Source: Streptomyces sp. DH12 (lineage in GTDB: Bacteria > Actinomycetota > Actinomycetes > Streptomycetales > Streptomycetaceae). From it: a DNA stretch of 39,789 nt. This document shows, one piece after another, positions 1 to 8,717 of this stretch. The notes under the pieces are model-generated. The model had not been told where the DNA came from. It was given only the letters and a program-made list of their open reading frames with translations, and ran no database searches. How positions within the stretch are numbered: the first letter of the stretch is position 1; every line of letters begins with the position of its first letter. The stretch covers positions 1-39,789 of the forward strand of contig NZ_JAHWGT010000050.1 in the NCBI RefSeq assembly GCF_020873895.1. Direction: 5' to 3'. The position numbers and the translations under genes are program-made.

Positions 1-44
1 CGCGGCCGGTCCACCGCCGCGGGCACGCCCGGCGCGGGCCGCGC

Positions 45-50
45 TAGGGT
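45..50 (+). promoter_or_regulatory. Candidate -10 box (TAGGGT) for the first SseB gene
   Basis: TAGGGT fits the actinobacterial TANNNT -10 pattern and lies 44 nt before the GTG start at 95, leaving room for the ribosome site GGAAGG at 75-80. No clear -35 element is visible. Confidence 0.4.
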
Positions 51-94
51 GCTGCGGCACGCACCGGACGGACCGGAAGGACGCAGGAACGCCC

Positions 95-874
95 GTGGAC
101 ACGACAGCCGCAGCCGTCGACACCGCATGGCCGGCCAACGAGCTGGAGGAGGTCCTCTCCGCCTCCCTCGGCCAGGGCGCGGCCGGCGCCCGCATCGTCG
201 AGGTCCTGGGCCGCAGCCCCGTCTGGGTGCCGCTGCCCCGGGGGGGCGCCCCGGACTCCGCCGGGGTCGGCGCCCCCGGCCTGGACCTGCCCACCCTGGA
301 GCTCGACGGCCTGCCCTACGTCCCGGTGTTCAGCTCCGAGAGCCAGCTGCGCGCCTGCGCCGGCGAGCACATGCCGTACGCGGTGGCGCCGGCCGTCGAG
401 TTCGCCCGGGGCCTGCCCCCGCAGCTCGGCATCGCCCTCAACCCCGGCGGCACCATAGGCGCGCCGCTCCCGCCGCCCGCCGTCGCCGAACTGTGCCGCA
501 CGGGCCGCACCCCGCTCGACGGACCCGCGAGCGGCGGCCGCGTCCGGCTGTTCGAACCGGACTGGCAGGACGACCCCGTCGACTTCCTCGGCGCCGCCGG
601 CGCCGAGTTCGAGGCGACCGGCCTCGTCGGCACCGCCCGCCGCGCCCTGGCCAGCGTCGAGGGCCGGCCGCCCGCCCTCTTCGTCGGCGTCGAGCTCACC
701 ACCCCGCAGGCCGCCGAGGGCACCGTCGCCCTGGACGCCCTCGGCCGGGCCCTCGGACGCGTCCCGGTGCCCTGGCCGGTCAACCTCGTCCTCCTGGACG
801 TCGCCCAGGACCCGGTCGGCGACTGGATGCGGGAAAAGGTCGCCCCCTTCTACCGCCGCGAACACGGTTCCTGA
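95..874 (+). CDS. SseB family protein (first of a tandem pair)
   Basis: This 259-residue protein looks like the enhanced-serine-sensitivity SseB family. An N-terminal SseB domain (roughly residues 15-150) includes the segment LDLPTLELDGLPYVPVF, and an SseB C-terminal-type domain (about 165-255) ends in DPVGDWMREKVAPFYRRE. No signal peptide or membrane span is seen, so it is probably cytoplasmic. The GTG start at 95 follows a purine-rich stretch (GGAAGGACGCAGG). It is followed 55 nt later by a paralogue with the same domain order and a matching C-terminus (DPVAMWLRAHARPFYDRE), which points to tandem duplication. SseB was named from an E. coli overexpression phenotype. The biochemical role is not known, so I assign no reaction. 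Confidence 0.75.
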   Translation: MDTTAAAVDTAWPANELEEVLSASLGQGAAGARIVEVLGRSPVWVPLPRGGAPDSAGVGAPGLDLPTLELDGLPYVPVFSSESQLRACAGEHMPYAVAPAVEFARGLPPQLGIALNPGGTIGAPLPPPAVAELCRTGRTPLDGPASGGRVRLFEPDWQDDPVDFLGAAGAEFEATGLVGTARRALASVEGRPPALFVGVELTTPQAAEGTVALDALGRALGRVPVPWPVNLVLLDVAQDPVGDWMREKVAPFYRREHGS

Positions 875-929
875 CCGGAGCCCCCCGTAAGCTGGACCGG
901 AAGGCTTGCGAACGAGGGGCGGGATCCAG

Positions 930-1748
930 GTGAGCGCGTCAGGCACGGCGGCGGCCGGTGGGGGCTCCCCCGGTCGGGCGGAGTCCAGTGCGTGGGGGCA
1001 GGTCGAGCACCTGCTGGGGCAGGTCGCGCCCGGCCGTTACGACGCCTACGAGGCGCTCCTCCACGCCCTCGCCGACGCCCACGTGTGGATGCTGCTGTGG
1101 CACGGCGAGGCCGGCGGCCCCGACGCCCAGTACGGGAACATGGAGGTCGACGGCCTCGGCTACGCCCCCTGCGTCACCTCCGCCCAGGAGCTCACCGCCT
1201 CCGGCTGGAACCGCGCCCACGAGGTCGTCGCCGTCCGCGACGTCGCCGCCGCCCTCTACCCCGACCGCTGGGGGATCTGGCTCAACCCGCACGCCCACGG
1301 CGGCGGCGTCGGCATCCCCTGGGCCGACCTGCGCCGCATCGCCACCGGCCTCGACCGCATGCCCGCCGGGCCGCTGCGGCTCAGCGAGCCCGCCATCGAG
1401 CTGCCGCACTTCTACGCCCTCCTCACGCAGAACGCCCACCGCACCCCCGCCGTCCGCTCCCTGCGCCGCGCCTGGGTGCAGCCCTCGCTCGGCACGCCGT
1501 ACGTCGCCATCGGCCTCGACCTCTACGACACCGCCCCGGCGTCGGTCGAGGCGGTGCGCGAGATGATGCGCCGGTCCGTGGCCGCCGTCCCGGACGGGCT
1601 GCCCGTCTCGACGGTCGCCATGTCCGACGCGTACGACCCGGTCGCCATGTGGCTGCGCGCCCACGCCCGCCCCTTCTACGACCGCGAGGCGCACCTCGCC
1701 CCGCCCGCCCCCGGCGCGGCCGGATACGGCTACCCCCAGCAGCGCTGA
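930..1748 (+). CDS. SseB family protein (second of a tandem pair)
   Basis: This 272-residue paralogue of the upstream gene has an SseB N-terminal domain (about 20-150, with LLWHGEAGG and YGNMEVDGLGYAPCV) and an SseB C-terminal domain (about 165-255, ending near DPVAMWLRAHARPFYDRE). I place the start at GTG 930 because GAGGGGCGGG lies just upstream. A TTG at 906 in the same frame would add eight residues that have no ribosome site. A short Pro/Ala/Gly/Tyr tail (about 255-272) is probably disordered. It is likely co-transcribed with the gene at 95-874, although TAAGCT at 887-892 could be an internal -10. Function is unknown beyond the family. Confidence 0.72.
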   Translation: MSASGTAAAGGGSPGRAESSAWGQVEHLLGQVAPGRYDAYEALLHALADAHVWMLLWHGEAGGPDAQYGNMEVDGLGYAPCVTSAQELTASGWNRAHEVVAVRDVAAALYPDRWGIWLNPHAHGGGVGIPWADLRRIATGLDRMPAGPLRLSEPAIELPHFYALLTQNAHRTPAVRSLRRAWVQPSLGTPYVAIGLDLYDTAPASVEAVREMMRRSVAAVPDGLPVSTVAMSDAYDPVAMWLRAHARPFYDREAHLAPPAPGAAGYGYPQQR

Positions 1749-1775
1749 GGCAGCGCTCGGTGGCCGCCCCGAACT

Positions 1776-1792
1776 CCCCCGTGTGTCGGGGG
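1776..1792 (+). terminator. Hairpin after the SseB pair
   Basis: CCCCCG and CGGGGG form a 6-bp G/C stem around a TGTGT loop, 28 nt after the second SseB stop codon. It is followed by GTGTTAA rather than a run of T, which is common in Streptomyces. It separates the SseB genes from the peptide-importer operon. Confidence 0.5.
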
Positions 1793-1954
1793 TGTTAACC
1801 CGGCCAGGGGGCTTGTCCGGGATCTGCCCGGTTTGGTGACTGTCCGGGTCTCGACTGGGTATCACCGCTATCCGGACTGTTCTCCGCCGTGCCACCCGTC
1901 GGTAGTGTTCGGCCGGTCAAGACCTCATTCACTAGGCCGTACCAGGGGTGGCCC

Positions 1955-3625
1955 ATGCGAATATCCAAGTCCCGTACGGTCCGGGCGGTCACCGCGGCGC
2001 TCGCCGTCGGAATGATCGCTACGGGCTGTGCCAGCGAGCGCGGCAAGGACGGCGACAAGGGCGGCGACAAGGACACGTTCGTGTTCGCCGGCGCCGGTGA
2101 CCCGAGCTCACTGGATCCCGCCCTCGCCAGCGACGGTGAGACCTTCCGGGTCACCCGCCAGGCCTTCGAGGCGCTGCTGGAGCACGAGCCCGGCGGCAGC
2201 AAGCTCGTCGGCGGCCTCGCCGAGTCGTGGTCCAGCAACGACGCCGGCACGGTGTGGACCTTCAAACTCCGCGAGAACGTGAAGTTCCACGACGGCGAGG
2301 CGTTCGACGCCGCGGCCGTCTGCGCCAACTACGACCACTGGTTCAACTGGAAGGGCACCTACCAGTCGAGCGCGGTCTCGTACTACTGGCAGTCCATCAT
2401 GGGCGGCTTCGCGCAGAACGAGGACAAGGACGCCCCGAAGGCGAACTACAAGTCCTGCACCGCGAAGGACCCGGCCACCGCGGTCATCGAGGTCCACGCG
2501 CCCTCCGCCAACCTGCCCGGCGGCTTCTCCCTCCAGGCGCTGGCGATCCACTCGCCGAAGGCCCTCAAGGCGTACGCCACGCAGGCGGCGACCGGCAAGG
2601 ACGACGCCATCACGTACCCGAAGTACAGCCAGGAGGCCGGCACGGTCGCCGGCACCGGCCCGTACCGGATCACGAAGTGGAACAAGGGCAACAAGGAGGT
2701 CACCCTCCAGCGCTTCGACGACTACTGGGGCGACAAGGCGAAGGTGAAGAACCTCGTCTTCCGCACCATCTCCACCGAGGAGGGCCGCCGCCAGGCGCTC
2801 CAGGCCGGTGACATCCAGGGGTACGACCTGGTCTCCCCGGCCGACGTGAAGACGCTGGAGAAGGGCGGCTTCCAGGTCCCCACCCGTGACGTCTTCAACA
2901 TCTTCTACCTGGGCATGTCGCAGGAGAAGCTGCCGGCGCTGAAGAAGCCGGAGGTCCGCCAGGCCCTCGCGCACGCCATCGACCGGGACAACATCGTCAA
3001 GACGCAGCTGCCCGAGGGCGGCAAGACCGCGACGCAGTTCATGCCCGACACGGTCGCCGGCTTCTCCGACAAGGTGAAGACCTACCCGTTCGACACCGCC
3101 AAGGCCAAGCAGCTGCTGGCCGCCGCGGGCGAGTCGAAGCTGAAGGTCGAGTTCTGCTACCCGACCGAGGTCACCCGGCCCTACATGCCGGCCCCGCAGG
3201 ACATCTTCGAGCTGATGAAGGCCGACCTGGAGAAGGCCGGCGTCACCGTCACCCCGAAGCCGCTGAAGTGGGCGCCGGACTACCTGGACGCCACCGAGGC
3301 CGGCGCGTGCGCCCTGCACATGCTCGGCTGGACCGGTGACTTCAACGACGGCTACAACTTCATCGGCACCTGGTTCGCCGGGTACGACAAGCAGTGGGGC
3401 TTCAAGGAGCCGAAGGTCTTCGACGCGGTCACCGCGGCCTCCAAGGAGACCGACCCGGCCAAGCGCGTCGAGGCGTACAAGAAGGCCAACGAGACCATCA
3501 TGGAGTACCTGCCGGGCCTCCCGATCTCGTCGTCCCCGCCGGCCATCGCGTTCGCCAAGGACGTCAACCCGCCGAAGGTCTCCCCGCTGACGCAGGAGAA
3601 CTTCGCCGAGGTCTCCTACAAGTAA
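1955..3625 (+). CDS. Peptide ABC transporter substrate-binding lipoprotein
   Basis: This 556-residue family 5 (DppA/OppA-type) solute-binding protein is a membrane-anchored lipoprotein. MRISKSRTVRAVT gives a basic N-region, then a hydrophobic core ends in the lipobox ATGC, so Cys at about residue 25 would be lipidated. Family signatures include FVFAGAGDPSSLDPALASDG, WTFKLRENVKFHDGEAFDA and VRQALAHAIDRDNIV. The ATG at 1955 is chosen because GGGGTGG lies just before it and it gives a proper signal peptide. An upstream in-frame GTG at 1889 would add 22 unrelated residues. It is the first gene of a five-gene importer operon and a 14-bp hairpin separates it from the permeases. Substrate is probably di- or oligopeptides, but members of this family also bind nickel, sugars or antibiotics, so substrate is not settled. 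Confidence 0.88.
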   Translation: MRISKSRTVRAVTAALAVGMIATGCASERGKDGDKGGDKDTFVFAGAGDPSSLDPALASDGETFRVTRQAFEALLEHEPGGSKLVGGLAESWSSNDAGTVWTFKLRENVKFHDGEAFDAAAVCANYDHWFNWKGTYQSSAVSYYWQSIMGGFAQNEDKDAPKANYKSCTAKDPATAVIEVHAPSANLPGGFSLQALAIHSPKALKAYATQAATGKDDAITYPKYSQEAGTVAGTGPYRITKWNKGNKEVTLQRFDDYWGDKAKVKNLVFRTISTEEGRRQALQAGDIQGYDLVSPADVKTLEKGGFQVPTRDVFNIFYLGMSQEKLPALKKPEVRQALAHAIDRDNIVKTQLPEGGKTATQFMPDTVAGFSDKVKTYPFDTAKAKQLLAAAGESKLKVEFCYPTEVTRPYMPAPQDIFELMKADLEKAGVTVTPKPLKWAPDYLDATEAGACALHMLGWTGDFNDGYNFIGTWFAGYDKQWGFKEPKVFDAVTAASKETDPAKRVEAYKKANETIMEYLPGLPISSSPPAIAFAKDVNPPKVSPLTQENFAEVSYK

Positions 3626-3642
3626 CCCCATCCGCACGCGGC

Positions 3643-3678
3643 GTCCGCCCGGCCACAGCACTGCGTGGCCGGGCGGAC
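3643..3678 (+). terminator. Intercistronic hairpin between binding protein and permeases
   Basis: GTCCGCCCGGCCAC (3643-3656) pairs perfectly over 14 bp with GTGGCCGGGCGGAC (3665-3678) around an 8-nt loop. There is no T-run after it. Placed 17 nt after the binding-protein stop and 37 nt before the permease start, it probably stabilises the upstream mRNA or partly terminates. This is a usual way to make more binding protein than membrane subunits. Confidence 0.7.
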
Positions 3679-3715
3679 CCGCATCTGACGCACACGCAAG
3701 AAAGGGGCACGCGGG

Positions 3716-4720
3716 GTGCTGCGACTCGTCGTACGAAGACTGCTACAGCTGATACCCACCCTGCTCGGCCTGTCGGTTCTCCTCTTCCTCTGGCTGAACC
3801 GGCTGCCCGGCGGACCCGCCTCGGCGATCCTGGGCGAACGGGCGACACCCACCGAAGTGGCGCGCATCAACCGCGCGCTCGGCCTCGACCAGCCGGTCTG
3901 GGTGCAGTACGGCCGCTTCCTCAAGCGCATCGCCGAACTCGACCTCGGCACCTCGACCAAGACCGGCCAGCCCGTCTGGGACGAGTTCGCGCTGCGCTTC
4001 CCGGCCACGGTGGAGCTGAGCGTCGCCGCCATGCTGATCGCCGTGGTCGTCGGCATCCCGCTCGGCTACCTCGCCGCCCGGCGCCGCGGCGGCTGGCTCG
4101 ACGTCGCCTCGGTCTCCGGCTCGCTCATCGGCATCTGCGTGCCGGTCTTCTTCCTCGGGCTGATCCTCAAGGGCATCTTCGCGGTCAACCTGCACATCTT
4201 CCCGACCTACGGGCGCCTGACCACCGGTCTCGACGCGACCGAGGTCACCGGCTTCGCCGTCCTCGACGGCCTGCTGACCGGCGAGCTCGACGCGACCGGC
4301 GACGCCCTGTGGCACCTCGTCCTGCCCGCCGTGACGCTCGCCTCCATCCCGCTCGCCGTGATCGTCCGCATGACGCGCGCCAGCGTCCTGGAGGTCCTCG
4401 GCGAGGACTACGTCCGCACCGCCGAGGCCAAGGGCCTGGAGAAGCGGGTCGTCCGCCTCCGCCACGTCCTGCGCAACGCCCTCCTGCCGGTCGTCACGGC
4501 CATCGGCCTGCTCACCGGTTCCCTGCTGTCCGGCGCGGTCCTCACCGAGTCCGTCTTCGACTTCGGCGGGATCGGCTCCTTCATCAAGGTCGCCATCGAC
4601 GCCCGCGACTACCCGGTGCTGGTCGGCTTCATCATGTTCATCGCCATGGTGTACGTCGTCATCAACCTCCTCGTCGACGTGGCCTACAGCCTCATTGACC
4701 CGAGAGTGCGGGTGAACTGA
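3716..4720 (+). CDS. Peptide ABC transporter permease, DppB/OppB type
   Basis: This 334-residue inner-membrane permease forms half of the translocation pore. It begins with the family hallmark MLRLVVRRLLQLIPTLLGLS, followed by the periplasmic segment RLPGGPASAILGERATPTEV (here RLPGGPAS then ILGERATPTEV) and about six membrane spans. The EAA-type loop that contacts the ATPases is visible as DYVRTAEAKGLEKRVVRLRH near residues 225-245. GTG at 3716 is the start, preceded by the ribosome site AAAGGGG. It is followed after one base by the second permease, so the two are tightly coupled. Length is normal for the family, and all core motifs are present. Confidence 0.9.
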   Translation: MLRLVVRRLLQLIPTLLGLSVLLFLWLNRLPGGPASAILGERATPTEVARINRALGLDQPVWVQYGRFLKRIAELDLGTSTKTGQPVWDEFALRFPATVELSVAAMLIAVVVGIPLGYLAARRRGGWLDVASVSGSLIGICVPVFFLGLILKGIFAVNLHIFPTYGRLTTGLDATEVTGFAVLDGLLTGELDATGDALWHLVLPAVTLASIPLAVIVRMTRASVLEVLGEDYVRTAEAKGLEKRVVRLRHVLRNALLPVVTAIGLLTGSLLSGAVLTESVFDFGGIGSFIKVAIDARDYPVLVGFIMFIAMVYVVINLLVDVAYSLIDPRVRVN

Positions 4721-4721
4721 C

Positions 4722-5675
4722 GTGTCCACCAAGACCGACAAGATCGCCCGGCTCGCCGAGCTGACCCAGGCCAACGAGAGCACGAGCGGCGCCAGCCTGT
4801 GGCGCGAGGCGTTCCGCCGGCTCAAGACGAGCAAGATGGCGGTGATCGGCGCGGTCATCATCGCGCTGTTCGTCGTCGTCGCCGTGGTCGGCCCCTGGGT
4901 CGCCCCGCACGCCCCGACAGCGCAGAGCTGGCGCGGCGAGGTCTTCCCCAACCAGGGCAAGTTCGTCGGCGCCCGCGGCGAGAACTGGTTCGGCCTCGAC
5001 CACCTCGGCCGGGACATGTTCTCCCGGATGCTCGTCGGCGCCCGCCAGACGCTGCTGGTCGGCGTCGTGTCGATGCTCATCGGCCTCGTGGTCGGCGCGA
5101 CGGTCGGCATGCTCTCCGGCGCCGCCGCCACCCTCGGCGGCAAGGCCGGCCGGCGGGTCGACACCGTCGTCATGCGGTTCATCGACATCCTGCTGTCCCT
5201 GCCGTCGCTGCTCCTCGCCGTCTCCGTCGCGGCCGTCATGGGCCAGTCCCTGACCACCGTGATGATCGCCGTCGGTGTGGTGCAGATCCCGATCTTCGCG
5301 CGGCTGCTGCGCGGTTCGATGCTCGCGCAGGGCGGCTCCGACTACGTCCTGGCGGCCAAGGCCCTCGGCGTGCGGCGCCGGCGGATCGTCGTCACGCAGA
5401 TCCTGCCCAACTCGCTCAGCCCCGTGATCGTCCAGGCGACCCTCAGCCTCGCCACCGCGATCATCGAGGCCGCCGCCCTGTCCTACCTGGGGCTCGGCAA
5501 CCCGGACCCGGCCGTCCCCGAGTGGGGCGTGATGCTCTCCCAGGCGCAGCGGTTCTTCGACAACGCGCCGATGATGGCCGTCTACCCGGCGGTCGGGATC
5601 ATCATCACCGCCCTCGGCTTCACCCTGCTCGGCGAGGCCATGCGCGAAGCCCTCGACCCGAAGCTGCGAGGCTGA
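4722..5675 (+). CDS. Peptide ABC transporter permease, DppC/OppC type
   Basis: This 317-residue second permease pairs with the DppB-type subunit. The N-terminal segment [19 protein letters not shown] leads into the first membrane span. The OppC-type motif [20 protein letters not shown] lies near residues 86-106. The EAA loop reads [20 protein letters not shown] near residues 207-226, and the C-terminal family segment [20 protein letters not shown] is intact. The GTG at 4722 starts one base after the upstream stop codon, implying translational coupling. It is followed six nucleotides later by the first ATPase gene. No anomalies are seen. Confidence 0.9.
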   Translation: MSTKTDKIARLAELTQANESTSGASLWREAFRRLKTSKMAVIGAVIIALFVVVAVVGPWVAPHAPTAQSWRGEVFPNQGKFVGARGENWFGLDHLGRDMFSRMLVGARQTLLVGVVSMLIGLVVGATVGMLSGAAATLGGKAGRRVDTVVMRFIDILLSLPSLLLAVSVAAVMGQSLTTVMIAVGVVQIPIFARLLRGSMLAQGGSDYVLAAKALGVRRRRIVVTQILPNSLSPVIVQATLSLATAIIEAAALSYLGLGNPDPAVPEWGVMLSQAQRFFDNAPMMAVYPAVGIIITALGFTLLGEAMREALDPKLRG

Positions 5676-5681
5676 ACTGCC

Positions 5682-6683
5682 ATGCCACTGCTCACTGTCG
5701 ACGAACTCACCGTCACCTTCGGCGGACGCGGCCGCAAGCCCTCCACCGCCGTCGACGGGGTCTCCTTCACCGTGGACCAGGGCCAGGTCGTGGGCCTGGT
5801 CGGCGAGTCCGGCTGCGGCAAGTCCGTGACCTCCCTCGCCCTCATGGGGCTCCTGCCGCGCAAGGGCGTCACCGTCGGCGGCCGCGCCGACTTCGACGGC
5901 GAGGACCTGCTCACCATGGGGGCCAAGCGGCTGCGCGACATGCGCGGCAGCAAGCTCGCCATGATCTTCCAGGACCCGCTCTCCTCCCTGAACCCGGTCA
6001 TCCCGATCGGCGTGCAGGTCACCGAGATCCTCAAGCGCCACCGCGGGCTGAAGGGGGAGGCCGCCCGCAAGGAGGCCGCCCACCTGCTCGACCGGGTCGG
6101 CATCCCCGACCCGGCGCGGCGGCTCGACGAGTACCCCCACCAGCTCTCCGGCGGCATGCGCCAGCGCGCCCTCATCGCCATGGCGGTGGCGTGCGCGCCC
6201 CGGCTGCTCATCGCCGACGAGCCGACGACCGCCCTGGACGTGACGATCCAGGCGCAGATCCTGGAGCTGCTCAAGGAGCTGGTGGACCAGGAGGGCACCG
6301 CCCTGCTGATGATCACGCACGACCTGGGCGTCGTCGCGGGCCTGTGCGACGAGGTCAACGTCCTCTACGCGGGCAAGGCCGTGGAGTCGGCGGGCCGCCG
6401 CGAGCTGTTCGCCCACCCCACCCACCCGTACGCGCACGGCCTGCTGGGGTCCATCCCCCGCCTGGACGCACCGCGCGGCGAGCCGCTCCGCCCCATCCGC
6501 GGCTCCATCAACGACAAGATCGCCTGGACGGACGGGTGCGCGTTCGCACCGCGCTGCGACCACTACACGCTGGAGTGCCTCACCGGCACGCCGCAGCTCA
6601 CCGAGGTGCGCGCAGCCGGCCACCAGGTGCGCTGCGTGAACCCCGTCCTGCCCGACGCACCGGCCGAGGAGGTACCGGCATGA
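5682..6683 (+). CDS. Peptide ABC transporter ATP-binding protein, DppD/OppD type
   Basis: This 333-residue cytoplasmic ATPase energises the importer. It carries Walker A (GESGCGKS, residues about 42-49), the Q-loop ([10 protein letters not shown]), the signature LSGGMRQR, Walker B with catalytic Glu ([12 protein letters not shown]) and the H-loop (ITHD). The C-terminal oligopeptide-ATPase domain has the typical Cys pattern ([15 protein letters not shown]), which in related proteins can hold an iron-sulfur cluster. It starts at ATG 5682, six nucleotides after the permease stop. Its stop codon overlaps the start of the next ATPase in an ATGA arrangement at 6680-6683, so the two ATPases are coupled and probably form the heterodimer. 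Confidence 0.91.
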   Translation: MPLLTVDELTVTFGGRGRKPSTAVDGVSFTVDQGQVVGLVGESGCGKSVTSLALMGLLPRKGVTVGGRADFDGEDLLTMGAKRLRDMRGSKLAMIFQDPLSSLNPVIPIGVQVTEILKRHRGLKGEAARKEAAHLLDRVGIPDPARRLDEYPHQLSGGMRQRALIAMAVACAPRLLIADEPTTALDVTIQAQILELLKELVDQEGTALLMITHDLGVVAGLCDEVNVLYAGKAVESAGRRELFAHPTHPYAHGLLGSIPRLDAPRGEPLRPIRGSINDKIAWTDGCAFAPRCDHYTLECLTGTPQLTEVRAAGHQVRCVNPVLPDAPAEEVPA

Positions 6684-7861
6684 GCCTGCTCGCACTGGAC
6701 GGAGTGAAGGTCCACTTCCCCGTCAGGAAGGGCGTCCTCTTCGACCGCACCGTCGGCCACGTGTACGCCGTGGACGGCGTCTCGCTGACGGTCGAGGCCG
6801 GCCGGACGTACGGCCTGGTCGGCGAGTCCGGCTGCGGCAAGACCACCCTGGGCCGGGCGGTCCTGCGGCTGGTCGACATCACGGACGGCGAGGTCCTCTT
6901 CGACGGCACCGACCTGGCGAAGCTGCCCGAGGAGGAGATGCGCCGGTTCCGGCGCCGGCTCCAGATGGTCTTCCAGGACCCGCTGGGCAGCCTCAACCCC
7001 CGCCAGAACATCGAGTCGATCCTGTCCGAGGGCATGATCGCGCACGGCATCGGGGCGAACCAGGACGAGCGCCGGGAGAAGATCAAGGCGATCCTCGCCC
7101 GGGTGGGCCTGCCGACCAACGCGCTCTCCCGCTACCCGCACGAGTTCTCCGGCGGCCAGCGCCAGCGCATCGGCATCGCGCGGGCGCTGGTGCTGGAGCC
7201 GGACGTCATCATCTGCGACGAGCCGGTCTCGGCCCTGGACGTGTCGATCCAGGCCCAGGTGATCAACCTGCTGGAGGAGCTCCAGCAGCAGCTGGGCCTG
7301 ACGTACCTCGTCATCGCCCACGACCTGGCCGTCGTCCGGCACATCTCGGACGTCATCGGCGTGATGTACCTCGGCTCCCTCGTGGAGGAGGCCCCGAGCG
7401 ACGCCCTGTACGCCTCGCCCAAGCACCCGTACACCCGGGCGCTGATGTCGGCGGTGCCGGTACCGGACCCGGAGGTCGAGGACCGCCGCGAGCGCATCCT
7501 GCTCCGCGGCGACCTGCCCTCCCCGGCCAACCCGCCGAGCGGCTGCCGCTTCCACACCCGCTGCCCCTGGGCCCGGCCCCGGTGCGCCGAGGAGCGGCCC
7601 GCGCTGACGGACGCGGGCGGCGGCCACAAGGTGGCGTGCCACTTCACGGCGGAGATCGAGTCGGGCGAGCTGGAGCCGACCCGGCCGACCGGCGTGGAGG
7701 CCGTCGTGGGCACGGTGCCCGCCCCGGCGCGGTCCCCGGAGGGAGCCCCGGGCGGGGCCGCCGGGGCGGCGGACGCGGGTGGCGCGGCGGACGCGGGTGA
7801 CGCGGGTGGCGCGGCGGAGAAGACGGAGAAAGCGGAGAAGACGGAGAAGGAGACGCCGTGA
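6680..7861 (+). CDS. Peptide ABC transporter ATP-binding protein, DppF/OppF type
   Basis: This 393-residue partner ATPase has Walker A (GESGCGKT, about residue 51), Q-loop ([12 protein letters not shown]), signature FSGGQRQR, Walker B ([12 protein letters not shown]) and H-loop (IAHD). The oligopeptide-ATPase C-terminal domain has the four-Cys pattern ([14 protein letters not shown]). The ATG at 6680 overlaps the stop of the upstream ATPase. Beyond the normal family end near residue 325 it carries an unusual tail of about 60-65 residues, rich in Gly/Ala/Pro and ending in repeated KTEKAEK-like blocks encoded by short DNA repeats. The tail is probably disordered and not part of the ATPase fold. 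Confidence 0.9.
   Translation: MSLLALDGVKVHFPVRKGVLFDRTVGHVYAVDGVSLTVEAGRTYGLVGESGCGKTTLGRAVLRLVDITDGEVLFDGTDLAKLPEEEMRRFRRRLQMVFQDPLGSLNPRQNIESILSEGMIAHGIGANQDERREKIKAILARVGLPTNALSRYPHEFSGGQRQRIGIARALVLEPDVIICDEPVSALDVSIQAQVINLLEELQQQLGLTYLVIAHDLAVVRHISDVIGVMYLGSLVEEAPSDALYASPKHPYTRALMSAVPVPDPEVEDRRERILLRGDLPSPANPPSGCRFHTRCPWARPRCAEERPALTDAGGGHKVACHFTAEIESGELEPTRPTGVEAVVGTVPAPARSPEGAPGGAAGAADAGGAADAGDAGGAAEKTEKAEKTEKETP
7767..7853 (+). repeat. Short in-frame DNA repeats in the DppF C-terminal tail
   Basis: The block GGCGGACGCGGGTG occurs twice, with a third partial copy (GACGCGGGTGGCGCGGCGGA), and GGAGAAGACGGAGAA is also repeated. The reading frame stays open and encodes alternating Ala/Gly/Asp and Lys/Thr/Glu blocks. 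It looks like minisatellite-style expansion at the 3' end of the gene. Confidence 0.7.
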
Positions 7862-7884
7862 CGGCGGTGTGACGCCCGCCACCA

Positions 7885-7925
7885 CCCGCCGCCCCGGCCC
7901 GCGCACCGCGCCCCGGGGCGGCGGG
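7885..7925 (+). terminator. 13-bp stem-loop terminating the peptide-importer operon
   Basis: CCCGCCGCCCCGG (7885-7897) is exactly complementary to CCGGGGCGGCGGG (7913-7925) with a 15-nt loop. It begins 23 nt after the last operon stop codon. There is no T-tail, so the call rests on stem strength and position. Confidence 0.65.
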
Positions 7926-8001
7926 CGGGGCGGCGGCCCCGCGGGGCGGGCGGGGCGGGCCGGCGGATGAGACGGTGCGCCCCGCCCCGCGCGCCACGCG
8001 G

Positions 8002-8007
8002 TACAAC
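8002..8007 (+). promoter_or_regulatory. Candidate -10 (TACAAC) placed for a leaderless start at 8014
   Basis: TACAAC ends 6 nt before GTG 8014, so transcription would begin at or next to the start codon. The last base departs from TANNNT, making this the weakest of the set. Confidence 0.3.
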
Positions 8008-8013
8008 AGTGCG

Positions 8014-8691
8014 GTGCTCCAGTCTCTGTTCACCCCCTCCGTGCTCCACGCGCTCGACCTCGCCGGGATCTTCGTCTTCGCGATCTCCGGCGCGCTCCTA
8101 GCCGTCCGGAAGAACTTCGACGTCTTCGGCATGGCCGTGCTCGCGGAGGTCACCGCGCTGGGCGGCGGGCTGCTGCGGGACCTGATCATCGGCGCGGTCC
8201 CGCCGGCGGCCTTCACCGACCTGGGGTACCTGCTGATGCCGCTGGTCGCCACGGTGCTGGTGTTCTTCCTGCACCCGGTCGTCGAGCGCACGCAGGCGGC
8301 GGTCAACGTCTTCGACGCGGCCGGGCTGGGGCTGTTCTGCGTGGCCGGGACGACCAAGGCGTACGAGTACGGGCTCGGCCTGCCCCAGTCCGCGGTCCTC
8401 GGGCTGGCGACCGCCGTCGGGGGCGGCGTGCTGCGCGACGTGCTGGCCGACGAGGCGCCGTCGCTGCTGCGCTGGGACCGCGACCTCTACGCGGTGCCGG
8501 CCATCGTCGGCTCGACCATGGTGGCGCTCTTCCTCCACTTCCACCTGCTCGGCCCGTTGACCAGCGCCCTCGCCGCACTCGCCGCCTTCGTCCTGCGCCT
8601 GCTCGCGCTGCGCTACCGGTGGCGGGCGCCGCGCGCGTGGAACCGGCGCTCCACCGCCTCGGAGGAGGAGCCCGAGAAAGCTACCGCTTAG
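8014..8691 (+). CDS. TRIC-type cation channel / UPF0126 family membrane protein
   Basis: This 225-residue integral membrane protein has about seven membrane spans arranged as two homologous triplets. Each triplet carries the family glycine motif: ALGGGLLRDLIIG near residue 40 and AVGGGVLRDVLA near residue 130. Relatives are prokaryotic TRIC channels, which are homotrimers conducting monovalent cations, so an ion-channel role is inferred from the family. I favour GTG 8014 (MLQSLFTPSV) because family members start there and a -10-like element lies just before it. The frame is open to a GTG at 7975, which would add 13 basic, Pro-rich residues without a ribosome site. The polar tail after WRAPRAWNRRS is short. 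It stands alone between the importer terminator and the thioesterase gene. Confidence 0.85.
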   Translation: MLQSLFTPSVLHALDLAGIFVFAISGALLAVRKNFDVFGMAVLAEVTALGGGLLRDLIIGAVPPAAFTDLGYLLMPLVATVLVFFLHPVVERTQAAVNVFDAAGLGLFCVAGTTKAYEYGLGLPQSAVLGLATAVGGGVLRDVLADEAPSLLRWDRDLYAVPAIVGSTMVALFLHFHLLGPLTSALAALAAFVLRLLALRYRWRAPRAWNRRSTASEEEPEKATA

Positions 8692-8704
8692 TAGTTTGCT
8701 GTTG

Positions 8705-8710
8705 TACGGT
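8705..8710 (+). promoter_or_regulatory. -10 box (TACGGT) for leaderless transcription of the thioesterase gene
   Basis: TACGGT matches TANNNT and ends 7 nt before the ATG at 8718, with no ribosome site in between. The mRNA would therefore start at or within a base of the start codon. Confidence 0.5.
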
Positions 8711-8717
8711 GCTGCGC

